Positions 9,801 through 16,407 of a stretch of DNA of 64,000 nucleotides are shown piece after piece (the first letter of the stretch is position 1; every line of letters begins with the position of its first letter). The notes beneath the pieces are model-generated. The model saw only the letters and a program-made list of their open reading frames with translations, did not search any database and was not told where the DNA came from. Source of the stretch: Clavibacter sp. B3I6. GTDB lineage: Bacteria > Actinomycetota > Actinomycetes > Actinomycetales > Microbacteriaceae. The position numbers were made by a program, and so were the translations under genes. The stretch lies in contig NZ_JAUSYL010000001.1 in assembly GCF_030816895.1 (NCBI RefSeq), positions 2,728,001-2,792,000 on the forward strand. The letters are read 5' to 3'.

Positions 9801-10574
9801 CGCGAGTCGCTCATGGTCATCACCGCGAGCGCCCGGCACGCCGTGCGCGTGCAGCAGGCCGTGCTCCATGCGGCGGCGAAGCGCAGCGACGTGACCGAGT
9901 TCTTCATCGGCGACCGCGCGGAGCCGTTCATGGTCGCGACCCTCGAGCAGTGCGTCGCGCAGAGCCGCGACCGGGTGATCTTCTCGGTCGGCTACGGCCG
10001 CACCCCGCACGGCCGCGTGCTGTCGAACTTCGGCGCTCTCGCGGCGCCCGGCGGGGAGCGCCTGCTCGCCGTCGCGATGACGCGCGCCCGCCGCTCGATG
10101 GTGGTCGTCTCCTGCTTCCAGCCCTCCGACATCGACCAGGACCGGATGAAGCACGGCATCGTCGCGCTCGCCCAGATCCTCTCCGAGGCGGAGGCCCGCT
10201 TCAAGGAGGACCCGATCCCGGACGACGGCGACGCCATGCTGGTGGACCTCGCCCGCCGCCTCGAGGGCCTCGGCCTCGCGCCCGCCCTCGGGCACCGCGA
10301 CAAGCTGGGGCTCGTCGCCTCCTACGGCGGCCGGGCCATCGCGATCGAGACGGATCCGGTGGTCAACCAGACGAGCCTCCGCGAGTCGCTGCGCCTCCGC
10401 CCGGAGATGCTGAAGCGCCTCGGCTGGCACTACCTCCGCGTGCACTCCTTCGAGCTGTTCGCGGATCCGGACGCCGTCGCCCGCCGCATCGCGACCGCCC
10501 TCGGCGCGATCTCGGACGCGCACCCGATCACCGCGCCCGTGCAGGTCCAGGCCGGCGCGCACCGGGCGGAGTGA
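6849..10574 (+). CDS. SF1-type helicase with MTES_1575-like nuclease tail; degenerate Walker motifs
   Basis: A large protein of about 1241 residues, counting from the GTG at 6849 (GAGGA 8 nt upstream; longer in-frame readings start as far back as 6591). It resembles Upf1/DNA2-type superfamily 1 helicases: VSPR motif Ia, G-D-P-V-T-Q (motif III, ~855) and A-M-T-R-A-R (motif VI, ~1076). Key ATPase residues are altered. Motif I reads L-P-G-T-G-G-T-Q-T with Gly304 in place of the Walker A lysine, and motif II reads V-D-A-G (Asp828-Ala829) instead of D-E. The last ~110 residues, with A-I-E-T-D and R-P-E-M-L-K-R-L-G-W-H-Y, match the MTES_1575 restriction-endonuclease-like domain. Substrate and role are unknown; ATP hydrolysis is doubtful. 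A small ORF overlaps its stop. Confidence 0.8.
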   Translation: MNASHNSTSPHDLRVGDVHLGSGNVAEPRWREWREQLAGIGGSSPLLHFVDAPGSRIELSTTHPGGLAQFITGKTTLLSSLIRDELALRSARKAANRITQKGIELVSARGIESIHLAIGLAEWRFADEQFRGPVLLRPLAIRRHGSDYEVRLKGQPFLNPALARALEEQFQITLDADSFVALAVQNGAFKPQPVIDRLRGLTSHLPAFTVQPRLVVSSFAEVGQALAEDAADLEHLVIDAIAGNPTAKWGVGEAYAPVDPIPQDQRPPVTDTLLLDADPEQEYVIAQINAGNSLVVTTLPGTGGTQTIVNSIGCLVAQNKRVLVVSPRASSLKGIGQRLADVGLPGLAVAPKSLKRDVVQSIVRNEKAAPAQTAEVDDALVRLRHVLLDYRFALGRPDKDLGVSVLDALGELSRLALLPSPPATTARLTRGAVTAIAHDRASAAASLVKAASLGEFRYGPGDSPWYGATFSTSAAASHAHDLAKSLSADGLPRLLERADELIGQTRMRAYRSVDELGVYLRLLLDVRETLDKFQPVVFDRSLSEIIAATGSRRDAPEMTSITRRRLRKLAREYVRPGVHISDMHESLKAIQKQRILWQRYVAVGSTPEVPRGISDVHARYQEVAADLKVLDEPLSMVTRPTPLAELPVDELREKVAQLAEDSEVLQNLQERTSLLADLRRLDLDPLLHDLSDRHVPQEAVAAELELAWWQSVLEQMLAGDKALLNANTSVLDRLESDFRLVDEAHATASAGLLAWQLAETWKIGVVDWPEEAHHLRELLGGSAPVDAAALHHSAPHLSRTIAPVWLASPYEVPTITDEMPFDAVFLVDAGAMTLAEALGGIRRGKQTVVFGDPVTQTPSPFTIAVVPQPERSTPQLADDDSTLEERHADSALARLSELLPALSLTRSYRAGGEDLAELVNRRFYGGRIQSLPWAGTFLGHGSLSLDFVADGHGMPDEDTGAVESVDAEVIRVVELVLDHASHRPRESLMVITASARHAVRVQQAVLHAAAKRSDVTEFFIGDRAEPFMVATLEQCVAQSRDRVIFSVGYGRTPHGRVLSNFGALAAPGGERLLAVAMTRARRSMVVVSCFQPSDIDQDRMKHGIVALAQILSEAEARFKEDPIPDDGDAMLVDLARRLEGLGLAPALGHRDKLGLVASYGGRAIAIETDPVVNQTSLRESLRLRPEMLKRLGWHYLRVHSFELFADPDAVARRIATALGAISDAHPITAPVQVQAGAHRAE

Positions 10575-10846
10575 TGCCGGAGCGCGACGCGGCGGACGGG
10601 GTCGACGCGTCCGCCGGTGAGGCCGGTCCCGCCGCGTCCGCCGCGGGGGAGCGCCGCCCCGCACGCCGGTCGCGGCGCGCCTCCACCGCGCCCGTCCCCG
10701 GATCCGACCCGACACCCCAGGCCGACGCGCACGAGGCCGCGGTCCGCGCCGCCGAGGACGCCCCGCAGGGCTGGGGCGACGCCCCCGCCGCCTCCGACGC
10801 GAACGACGACCGCCTCCGGCTCGACCGCCCGCCCCACTGGGGCTGA
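10574..10846 (+). CDS. Small conserved hypothetical protein, coupled to helicase gene
   Basis: A 90-residue acidic, Ala/Asp-rich protein whose ATG overlaps the helicase stop (TGATG), implying translational coupling. The first 60 residues look disordered, with an R-R-P-A-R-R-S-R-R patch. The C terminus ends in D-D-R-L-R-L-D-R-P-P-H-W-G, a tail I recognise from small actinobacterial proteins of unknown function. Codon use has the strong third-position GC of real genes here. No function is assigned; a partner role for the helicase-like protein is an inference from the overlap alone. Confidence 0.7.
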   Translation: MPERDAADGVDASAGEAGPAASAAGERRPARRSRRASTAPVPGSDPTPQADAHEAAVRAAEDAPQGWGDAPAASDANDDRLRLDRPPHWG

Positions 10847-10895
10847 GGGCGGACACAGGAGGCGGTCGGGTCGTGCGGGTGAGGCGCCTCGCGCG

Positions 10896-11378
10896 CTAGG
10901 CGGGCCTCCCGGGCTCGGCCACGTGCTGGCCGGACGACGACGGGATGCCGTGCGCTCCCTCGGGCGACGGCCGCCCGGCGAGCAGGTCGCGGATCTCGAT
11001 GAGCAGCTCGGTCTCCGTCGGCGGCACGTCCTTCGGCGTCGCCTCCTCCTCGGCCTTCTGCTTCGCGAACGCGACCTTCTTGAGGTGGTTCACCGGGAGC
11101 ACGAGGGCGAAGTAGACGACGGCGGCGACGATCAGGAAGTTGATGATCGCGGCGATCACGGCCCCGAAGAAGATCTTCGCCTCGCCGCCCGAGGCGGTGG
11201 GGATCGTGACGGGCAGGGCCTCCGCGAGCGTCGACGCGTCGAACAGCGCCCCGATGAGCGGGTTGAACACGGACGTGACGATGGCCGTCACGATCGCGGT
11301 GAACGCCGCGCCGATGACGACCGCGACCGCGAGGTCGATGACGTTGCCGCGGAGGATGAACTCCTTGAAGCCCTTCAC
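10896..11378 (-). CDS. mscL: Large-conductance mechanosensitive channel MscL
   Basis: A 160-residue MscL. It opens with M-K-G-F-K-E-F-I-L-R-G-N-V-I-D-L-A-V-A-V-V-I-G, the amphipathic S1 helix and first membrane segment. A periplasmic loop (~50-70) and second membrane segment (~72-95) follow, ending in P-V-N-H-L-K-K. A charged C-terminal bundle carries T-E-T-E-L-L-I-E-I-R-D-L-L, then a short Ser/Gly-rich tail. It releases solutes on hypo-osmotic shock. The start follows an AGGAGC site. It lies 28 bp past an FmdB-type gene on the same strand, so 5-FCL, FmdB and MscL may share a transcript; this cluster order is familiar from actinobacteria. Confidence 0.97.
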   Translation of the reverse strand: MKGFKEFILRGNVIDLAVAVVIGAAFTAIVTAIVTSVFNPLIGALFDASTLAEALPVTIPTASGGEAKIFFGAVIAAIINFLIVAAVVYFALVLPVNHLKKVAFAKQKAEEEATPKDVPPTETELLIEIRDLLAGRPSPEGAHGIPSSSGQHVAEPGRPA

Positions 11379-11406
11379 GGGTGCTCCTGTCGGACGGGCC
11401 GCCCGA

Positions 11407-11835
11407 TCAGGTGGACGGCGAGGACGATCCCGAGCCGGAGGACGCCGGGCCGGAGGGGGTGCTCGGGGTCACGGTACCGGAGCCCTGTCCGACGGTGCCG
11501 GAGCCCGAGGAGCCGGACGACCCCGAGGACCCGGAGGAGTCGGACGACCCCGAGGACGACGAGGAGTCGGAGGACCCCGACGACGAGGACTCCGACGAGC
11601 CGGACCCCTTCGCCGAGGACGAGCCGGACGACGAGCGCGACCGCTTGGCCGCGTCCTCGGTGCGCGAGTCGTTGCGGTAGAAGCCGCTTCCGGTGAAGCT
11701 CACGCCGACGGCGGCGAAGAGCTTGCGGAGCTTGCCGCCGCAGACGGGGCACTCGGTGAGGGAGTCGTCGGTGAACGCCTGGACGATGTCGAAGGCGTTG
11801 CCGCACACCGTGCAGCGGTAGGAGTACGTGGGCAT
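11407..11835 (-). CDS. FmdB-type zinc-ribbon protein
   Basis: A 142-residue protein with an N-terminal FmdB/CxxC zinc ribbon: M-P-T-Y-S-Y-R-C-T-V-C-G and E-C-P-V-C-G-G, giving four cysteines that would bind one zinc. G-S-G-F-Y-R-N-D follows. The remaining ~75 residues are a low-complexity Ser/Gly/Asp tail, longer than in most family members. FmdB was first described beside methylotrophic amidase genes as a possible regulator, but the general function is unknown. It starts 6 bp after the 5-FCL stop and is very likely co-transcribed with it. Confidence 0.9.
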   Translation of the reverse strand: MPTYSYRCTVCGNAFDIVQAFTDDSLTECPVCGGKLRKLFAAVGVSFTGSGFYRNDSRTEDAAKRSRSSSGSSSAKGSGSSESSSSGSSDSSSSSGSSDSSGSSGSSGSSGSGTVGQGSGTVTPSTPSGPASSGSGSSSPST

Positions 11836-11841
11836 GGGTCC

Positions 11842-12417
11842 CTAGAAGGAGTGGATGAGGGTCGGGGTCACGATGCCGTCGACCGGCATGTCGTGCTTCT
11901 CCCGCGGGAGCTCGTCGACGAACTCGGCGTCGAACACCACAGCGTAGACCGGGGGGCAGGCCTCCATCGAGCCGAGGGTCTTGTCGAAGTAGCCGCGCCC
12001 CCAGCCCATGCGCATGCCGCCCTGGTCGACCGCCGCCGCGGGGACGACGATGAGGTCGACGTCGTTGATCGCGATGGGCCCGAGCAGCTCGCCCACCGGC
12101 TCCGGCAGGCCGAACAGGCCCTCGGTCTCGGTGCCGTCGCTCACGACCCAGTCGAGCAGGCCGTCGTTCCGCGACACCGGCAGCAGCACCTGGCGTCCGT
12201 CCGCGTGCAGCCACTGCAGGAACGGGCGCGTGGTCGGCTCGTCCACCGTGGAGAGGTAGCAGGCGACGCGGCGGGCGTCGTGGTTGGCGACGAGCTCCGT
12301 CAGGCGGCTCGTGAGGCCGTGGGCCGCCTCGTCGCGCTCCGTCGAGGTCATCTGGCGACGACGCTCCCGCAGCTGGGCGCGCAGCGCCCTCTTCTCGTTC
12401 CCGACTTCGCTCGGCAT
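11842..12417 (-). CDS. 5-formyltetrahydrofolate cyclo-ligase
   Basis: A 191-residue enzyme converting 5-formyl-THF to 5,10-methenyl-THF with ATP. The N terminus has the basic K-R-A-L-R-A-Q-L-R-E-R-R-R of the family. The folate/ATP signature G-M-R-M-G-W-G-R-G-Y-F-D-K is present near residues 135-147, and D-L-I-V-V-P-A-A-A-V-D precedes it. The length is typical. The start has no ribosome-binding site; a TAGACT hexamer 6 nt upstream suggests a leaderless mRNA. It is divergent from galU with only 40 bp between start codons. Confidence 0.95.
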   Translation of the reverse strand: MPSEVGNEKRALRAQLRERRRQMTSTERDEAAHGLTSRLTELVANHDARRVACYLSTVDEPTTRPFLQWLHADGRQVLLPVSRNDGLLDWVVSDGTETEGLFGLPEPVGELLGPIAINDVDLIVVPAAAVDQGGMRMGWGRGYFDKTLGSMEACPPVYAVVFDAEFVDELPREKHDMPVDGIVTPTLIHSF

Positions 12418-12423
12418 GGGTCG

Positions 12424-12450
12424 AGTCTAGGTATGTCGGCCCGCTACGCT
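12424..12450. promoter_or_regulatory. Back-to-back leaderless promoters (5-FCL / galU)
   Basis: On the minus strand TAGACT (12424-12429) ends 6 nt before the 5-FCL ATG. On the plus strand TACGCT (12445-12450) ends 7 nt before the galU ATG. The -35 region of each must overlap the other's -10 or coding start. Confidence 0.6.
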
Positions 12451-12457
12451 CGATCGC

Positions 12458-13354
12458 ATGGTCACCCACATCACGAAGGCCGTCATCCCCGCAGCGGGAC
12501 TCGGAACACGATTCCTGCCCGCGACGAAGGCGATGCCGAAGGAGATGCTGCCGGTCGTCGACCGCCCGGCCATCCAGTACGTGGTGGAGGAGGCCGTCGG
12601 GGCGGGCCTCCACGACGTCCTCATGATCACGGGCCGCAACAAGACGGCCCTCGAGAACCACTTCGACCGCAACGCCGAGCTCGAGGCCACCCTGCAGCTC
12701 AAGGGCGACGCGGCGAAGCTCCGCAAGGTCAACGAGTCCACCGACCTCGCCGACATGCACTACGTCCGCCAGGGCGACCCCAAGGGCCTCGGCCACGCGG
12801 TGCTCCGCGCCGAGATGCACGTGGGCCGCGAGCCGTTCGCCGTGCTCCTCGGCGACGACATCATCGACAAGCGCGACGTGCTCCTCTCCCGCATGATCGA
12901 GGTCCAGCAGCAGCGCAACTGCTCGGTCGTCGCGCTCCTCGAGGTCGACCCCTCGCAGACGCACCTCTACGGCGTGGCCACGGTCGAGGAGACGGACGAC
13001 GACGACGTCGTGCGCATCACCGGCATGGTCGAGAAGCCGGCCGCCGGCACGGCGCCCTCCAACCTCGCCATCATCGGCCGCTACGTGCTGCGCCCCGAGG
13101 TCTTCGACGTGCTGCACAAGACGGAGCCCGGCAAGGGCGGCGAGATCCAGCTCACCGACGCGCTCGAGAAGATGGCCGCCGCACCCGAGTGGACCGGCGG
13201 CGTGTACGGCGTCGTCTTCCGCGGCCGCCGCTACGACACGGGCGACCGGCTCGACTACCTCAAGGCCATCGTGCAGCTCGGCGTCGACCACGAGGACCTC
13301 GGCGAGGGCCTGCGCGAGTGGCTGCCCGAGTTCGTCAAGACGCTCGAGCGCTGA
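12458..13354 (+). CDS. galU: UTP--glucose-1-phosphate uridylyltransferase
   Basis: A 298-residue GalU making UDP-glucose from UTP and glucose-1-phosphate, for cell-wall glycans, trehalose and exopolysaccharide. It shows the nucleotidyl-transferase signature K-A-V-I-P-A-A-G-L-G-T-R-F-L-P-A-T-K-A at residues 5-23. K-E-M-L-P-V-V-D-R-P follows, with L-L-G-D-D near 125 and V-E-K-P around 190. Length matches bacterial GalU. It lacks a ribosome-binding site; TACGCT 7 nt upstream implies leaderless transcription. Confidence 0.97.
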   Translation: MVTHITKAVIPAAGLGTRFLPATKAMPKEMLPVVDRPAIQYVVEEAVGAGLHDVLMITGRNKTALENHFDRNAELEATLQLKGDAAKLRKVNESTDLADMHYVRQGDPKGLGHAVLRAEMHVGREPFAVLLGDDIIDKRDVLLSRMIEVQQQRNCSVVALLEVDPSQTHLYGVATVEETDDDDVVRITGMVEKPAAGTAPSNLAIIGRYVLRPEVFDVLHKTEPGKGGEIQLTDALEKMAAAPEWTGGVYGVVFRGRRYDTGDRLDYLKAIVQLGVDHEDLGEGLREWLPEFVKTLER

Positions 13355-13447
13355 TCCCGCTCCGCGGCGCGCGGACGGCGCCCGACGGGCCGCTGCGCGC
13401 GGGAACGTCGCGGGGTCGCGCCGTCGCGTCCGGGCGGGCCTAGGCTC

Positions 13448-14116
13448 ATGGACGTGCCGCAGACCGTTCCCACCATGCGGGACGGGCGCATCTCCGTCCG
13501 GCCCATCCGGCTCCGCGACTCGCGGGCCCTCGAGCGCTCCCTCCTCGACAACCGCTCCTGGTTGCGGAAGTGGGAGGCCACGAGCCCCTACGCGCCGATG
13601 GCCTTCGACACCCGCGCGAGCATCCGGTCGCTCCAGGCCAACGCGCGCGCCGGTCTCGGCGTGCCGCTCGTGATCGAGTACGACGACGAGTTCGCCGGGC
13701 AGCTCAACGTGTCGTCCATCTCCTACGGCTCGCTCTCGAGCGCCACCATCGGCTATTGGGTCGGCCAGGAGTACGCCGGCCGCAACGTGACGCCCACGGC
13801 GGTCGCGCTCGCGACCGACCACTGCTTCACGACCCTCGGGCTCCACCGGATGGAGATCTGCATCCGCCCGGAGAACGCGCCCAGCCTCCGCGTCGTGCAG
13901 AAGCTCGGCTTCCGGTACGAGGGGCTGCGCCGCCGCTACATCCACATCAACGGCGACTGGCGCGACCACTTCTGCTTCGGCCTCGTCGTCGAGGAGCTCT
14001 CCACCAGCGTGCTCGCGCGCTGGAAGGAGGGCGGGGTGGATCCGGAGTGGTCGCGCGTCCCCGACGCCGACGTCGAGGCGGCCGCCGCGCCCCTCGCCGT
14101 GCAGCGCCGCATCTGA
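13448..14116 (+). CDS. RimJ/RimL-like GNAT N-acetyltransferase
   Basis: A 222-residue GNAT enzyme of the RimJ group, which acetylate N-terminal amines such as those of ribosomal proteins. It has the R-P-I-R-L-R-D opening, I-G-Y-W-V-G-Q-E-Y-A-G-R-N for acetyl-CoA binding and the R-P-E-N-A-P-S-L-R-V-V-Q-K-L-G-F block typical of RimJ/L. The substrate cannot be told from sequence. The ATG at 13448 is only 1 nt after TAGGCT, whereas an in-frame GTG at 13454 is 7 nt after it. By the leaderless pattern seen at other genes here, the true start may be 13454. Confidence 0.9.
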   Translation: MDVPQTVPTMRDGRISVRPIRLRDSRALERSLLDNRSWLRKWEATSPYAPMAFDTRASIRSLQANARAGLGVPLVIEYDDEFAGQLNVSSISYGSLSSATIGYWVGQEYAGRNVTPTAVALATDHCFTTLGLHRMEICIRPENAPSLRVVQKLGFRYEGLRRRYIHINGDWRDHFCFGLVVEELSTSVLARWKEGGVDPEWSRVPDADVEAAAAPLAVQRRI

Positions 14117-14236
14117 CCCCGCACCGGGCCGCGTCCCGGACCTGTCGGCGCGCCGACCTGCGGATGCGCCGGTCCGGCCGTGGACACGCGGCGCGCTTCC
14201 CGCGTCGCGACCGCCGGACCTCCTAGCCTCGGGATC

Positions 14237-15199
14237 ATGCAATCCGGCGGCATCATCATCGCGCTCTCCGCGGTGCTCTGGCTCGCCTACCTCCTGCCCA
14301 CGTGGCTGCACCGGCGCCAGTACATGGCGACCGAGCGCAACGCCGTGCGCCTCCAGCAGACCCTGCGGATCCTGGCCGAGACGGCCGAGGTCCCCGACGC
14401 CGTGCGGGCGGAGACCAGCGCCCGCAGCGTCGTCGAGCAGCAGCGCGCCCTCCGTCGGGCCGCCGAAGAAGCCGAAGCCGCCGCGCGTGCGCGAGACGCC
14501 GCCGCCCAGCGCGCCCTACCGAAAGTGGCCCCCGTGTCCGCAACGTCGCCCTCCGCCGCCACGCGCCTCCGCCGCAGCCGGCTCACCGCCACCGTGGTCC
14601 TCGCGCTCGCCCTCGTCGGCGTGATCGTCGGCCTCGCGCAGGTCACGACCGCCGGTGCCTGGACGCTGCTCGTGATCTCCTCCCTCGCCACCATGGGCTC
14701 GCTCGCGGCCCTGCAGCGCATGTCCCAGATCGCCGCGGCGCGCCGCCTCCAGGCGCCCGAGGCCCGCCCGCGCCCCCGCACCGGCTTCACCGACTTCCAC
14801 GAGACGGCCGCACCCGTCGCCGAGACGGTCGCGGATCGCGAGGAGGGCGAGTCCTGGACGCCCGTGCCCGTGCCCAAGCCGCTCTACCTGTCGCGCTCGC
14901 AGGCGCCCGGCCCCCGTCCCGGCGCCGGCAGCGCGCCCCGCACGCCGATGTCGCCCGTCGAGGAGATGCGCCGGGCCGCCGCCGCGTCCGAGGAGACCCT
15001 GCGCCGCGCCCACCTCGAGCCCGAGGTCGCGCGCCTGGCCGCCGACGAGGAGGCCGCGCCCGCGGCCGTCGCGTCGGCCGCCCCCGCCGCCCGCACCGCG
15101 CCCGCGAGCCGCTTCTCCCGCATGGGCATCGTCGACGACGCCGAGCCCGGCATGGGCGACCTCGACGAGGTGCTGCGTCGCCGGCGAGCCGTCGGCTGA
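14237..15199 (+). CDS. Single-pass/two-pass membrane protein, unknown function
   Basis: A 320-residue hypothetical protein. An N-terminal membrane helix (~5-20, S-G-G-I-I-I-A-L-S-A-V-L-W-L-A-Y-L-L-P) precedes L-H-R-R-Q-Y-M-A-T-E-R-N. An Ala/Glu/Arg-rich helical stretch (~45-95) leads to two adjacent hydrophobic segments around 115-160. The last half is a Pro/Ala/Arg-rich, probably disordered cytoplasmic tail ending in D-L-D-E-V-L-R-R-R-R. Proteins with this N terminus and tail recur in Microbacteriaceae, without assigned function. The ATG at 14237 lies 7 nt after TAGCCT (leaderless); the longer reading from 14180 is less likely. Confidence 0.75.
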   Translation: MQSGGIIIALSAVLWLAYLLPTWLHRRQYMATERNAVRLQQTLRILAETAEVPDAVRAETSARSVVEQQRALRRAAEEAEAAARARDAAAQRALPKVAPVSATSPSAATRLRRSRLTATVVLALALVGVIVGLAQVTTAGAWTLLVISSLATMGSLAALQRMSQIAAARRLQAPEARPRPRTGFTDFHETAAPVAETVADREEGESWTPVPVPKPLYLSRSQAPGPRPGAGSAPRTPMSPVEEMRRAAAASEETLRRAHLEPEVARLAADEEAAPAAVASAAPAARTAPASRFSRMGIVDDAEPGMGDLDEVLRRRRAVG

Positions 15200-15268
15200 C
15201 CCAGGTTCCCTTCCGGCCCACGCGGTCCGGAGGGCTCCCCGCGACGTGGTAGTCTCGTGGAGTTGTCA

Positions 15269-15341
15269 GGGCCTATGGCGCAGTTGGTAGCGCGCCTCGT
15301 TCGCATCGAGGAGGTCAGGAGTTCGAATCTCCTTAGGTCCA
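15269..15341 (+). tRNA. tRNA-Ala (CGC)
   Basis: A 73-nt cloverleaf: acceptor GGGCCTA with TAGGTCC, D stem GCGC/GCGC, anticodon stem CCTCG/CGAGG with loop TTCGCAT (anticodon CGC), and T arm AGGAG-TTCGAAT-CTCCT, discriminator A. CCA is not encoded in full. A terminator follows directly. Confidence 0.97.
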
Positions 15342-15345
15342 CAAG

Positions 15346-15368
15346 AACCCCGCTCCGGCGGGGTTTTT
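15346..15368 (+). terminator. Rho-independent terminator of tRNA-Ala
   Basis: AACCCCGC (15346-15353) pairs with GCGGGGTT around a short loop and is followed by a run of T: a classic intrinsic terminator 4 nt after the tRNA. Confidence 0.9.
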
Positions 15369-15692
15369 GCTTTCCCCGCACCCGCGTTGCCGCTCAGCAC
15401 GTACGAGATCGAAAATTGCACGAGGGCTGGCCCCTCTTCCGCGCAGGGCTGCCGTATCTGCCGGTGCATTGTGACATTGGAACATCCAGCTTTGCAATGG
15501 CGATCCATATTAGCTAGACATGCACTTGCGACTCAGCCTGCTGCGCATGAACGTTTAGTAGGGGACCGGTCATCGCGCGTGGCATAACTGTGCGCGGTGA
15601 GGGTGTCGCGGGCTCGCGATGGCAAGCTCTACTGCGAATCTGAGCACAGCCCCAACGTCCGGGCGCCTAGCGTTTCCTAACGTCCGGACGGA
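15369..15692. other. Lower-GC intergenic stretch next to tRNA-Ala
   Basis: No convincing gene. Base composition is clearly less GC-rich than the rest of the window, continuing into the SLATT-like gene. A 9-nt direct repeat AACGTCCGG occurs twice near 15652-15690. I see no second copy of the tRNA 3' end in the window that would mark an attachment site. Confidence 0.5.
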
Positions 15693-16307
15693 TCACGCCT
15701 CGCGAGACGCATTCTGGCGTCGACGCTCATTGAGCCAGGTCTGGCTCATCTCGGACCAAGCTTCCTTTCGCCGAAGGTCAAAAGCGAGAAGCTCACTTGG
15801 ATCTAGATCCTCCTCGCGTCGGGATGCCACGTAGAGCTCCAACTCTTCCTCAGCACGGTGCCATGAAGCTAGAGCGGCATCTGCGGCAATCCACCTCGCG
15901 CGCCAGTTGAAGAACCCTTCCAGCGCGGATACGGCTGTCCCTGTGGCGGTGCAAATGAAGCCAGCTATTGCAAAACCATCGAGATCCGCTATCCCGAGGA
16001 ACACGATAGCCAGGACCGACATCGTGAAAACTGACACGCGGAGCAGCGTTGATCCAGCACTCCAATGGCTCCTGCGGATCCGGGCCCAGTGGCGGTCGGT
16101 GTAGAAACGACCGCGGATCATGGTGGCAAGAGCGAGTGGGGAGCTGCCAGGCTGCAGTGCGTTGGTAGGGTCTTTCGGCCTCATGCGGTCTTCACGATTC
16201 ATGCGATAACGGCTGAGCCACGAAGGCCGCGCGCCTTCTATTGCCTGCACGGGAAGAAATCTGTCATTGTCTGAGCGTGTGTCGGGCATGTCCTGAAGAT
16301 AGGGCAT
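15693..16307 (-). CDS. SLATT/DUF4231-like two-helix membrane protein
   Basis: A 204-residue protein with the architecture of SLATT or DUF4231 proteins. A basic lead (R-F-Y-T-D-R-H-W-A-R-I-R-R-S-H-W) comes before two closely spaced membrane helices at about 90-108 and 114-136. F-F-N-W-R-A-R-W and a long amphipathic C-terminal helix with H-R-A-E-E-E-L-E-L-Y follow. SLATT proteins are predicted pore-forming effectors in nucleotide-dependent defence, but here no cyclase or sensor gene is adjacent. Base composition is lower in GC and codon use is more relaxed than in neighbours, suggesting acquisition beside the tRNA. The start is uncertain: there are ATGs at 16307 and 16289, neither with a strong ribosome site. 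Confidence 0.7.
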   Translation of the reverse strand: MPYLQDMPDTRSDNDRFLPVQAIEGARPSWLSRYRMNREDRMRPKDPTNALQPGSSPLALATMIRGRFYTDRHWARIRRSHWSAGSTLLRVSVFTMSVLAIVFLGIADLDGFAIAGFICTATGTAVSALEGFFNWRARWIAADAALASWHRAEEELELYVASRREEDLDPSELLAFDLRRKEAWSEMSQTWLNERRRQNASREA

Positions 16308-16395
16308 ATCGATCTTGTCAGCCAGGCCGTTTCTGCTACGGCTGCTTCACACTTGCGCCATCGACATATGCGCGCGGTGCCTCGCGCACCCCGGT

Positions 16396-16401
16396 TAAGA
16401 T
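16396..16401 (+). promoter_or_regulatory. -10 hexamer TAAGAT, leaderless start
   Basis: TAAGAT ends exactly 6 nt before the GTG at 16408, with no ribosome-binding site between them. Confidence 0.6.
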
Positions 16402-16407
16402 CGAGCG

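Noticed and set aside
5595..10856. A 1753-codon open frame on the minus strand
   Set aside because: It is the antisense shadow of the helicase and neighbours, runs through the tRNA-Arg gene, and is compositionally low-complexity. High GC removes stop codons from opposite frames.
10854..10895. Terminator for the mscL cluster in the gap before 10896
   Set aside because: Only short palindromes such as GAGGCGCCTC are present; no stem convincing enough to call.
15269..16395. Integrated element with attachment repeats at tRNA-Ala
   Set aside because: No integrase and no second copy of the tRNA 3' end could be seen; only the composition shift remains.
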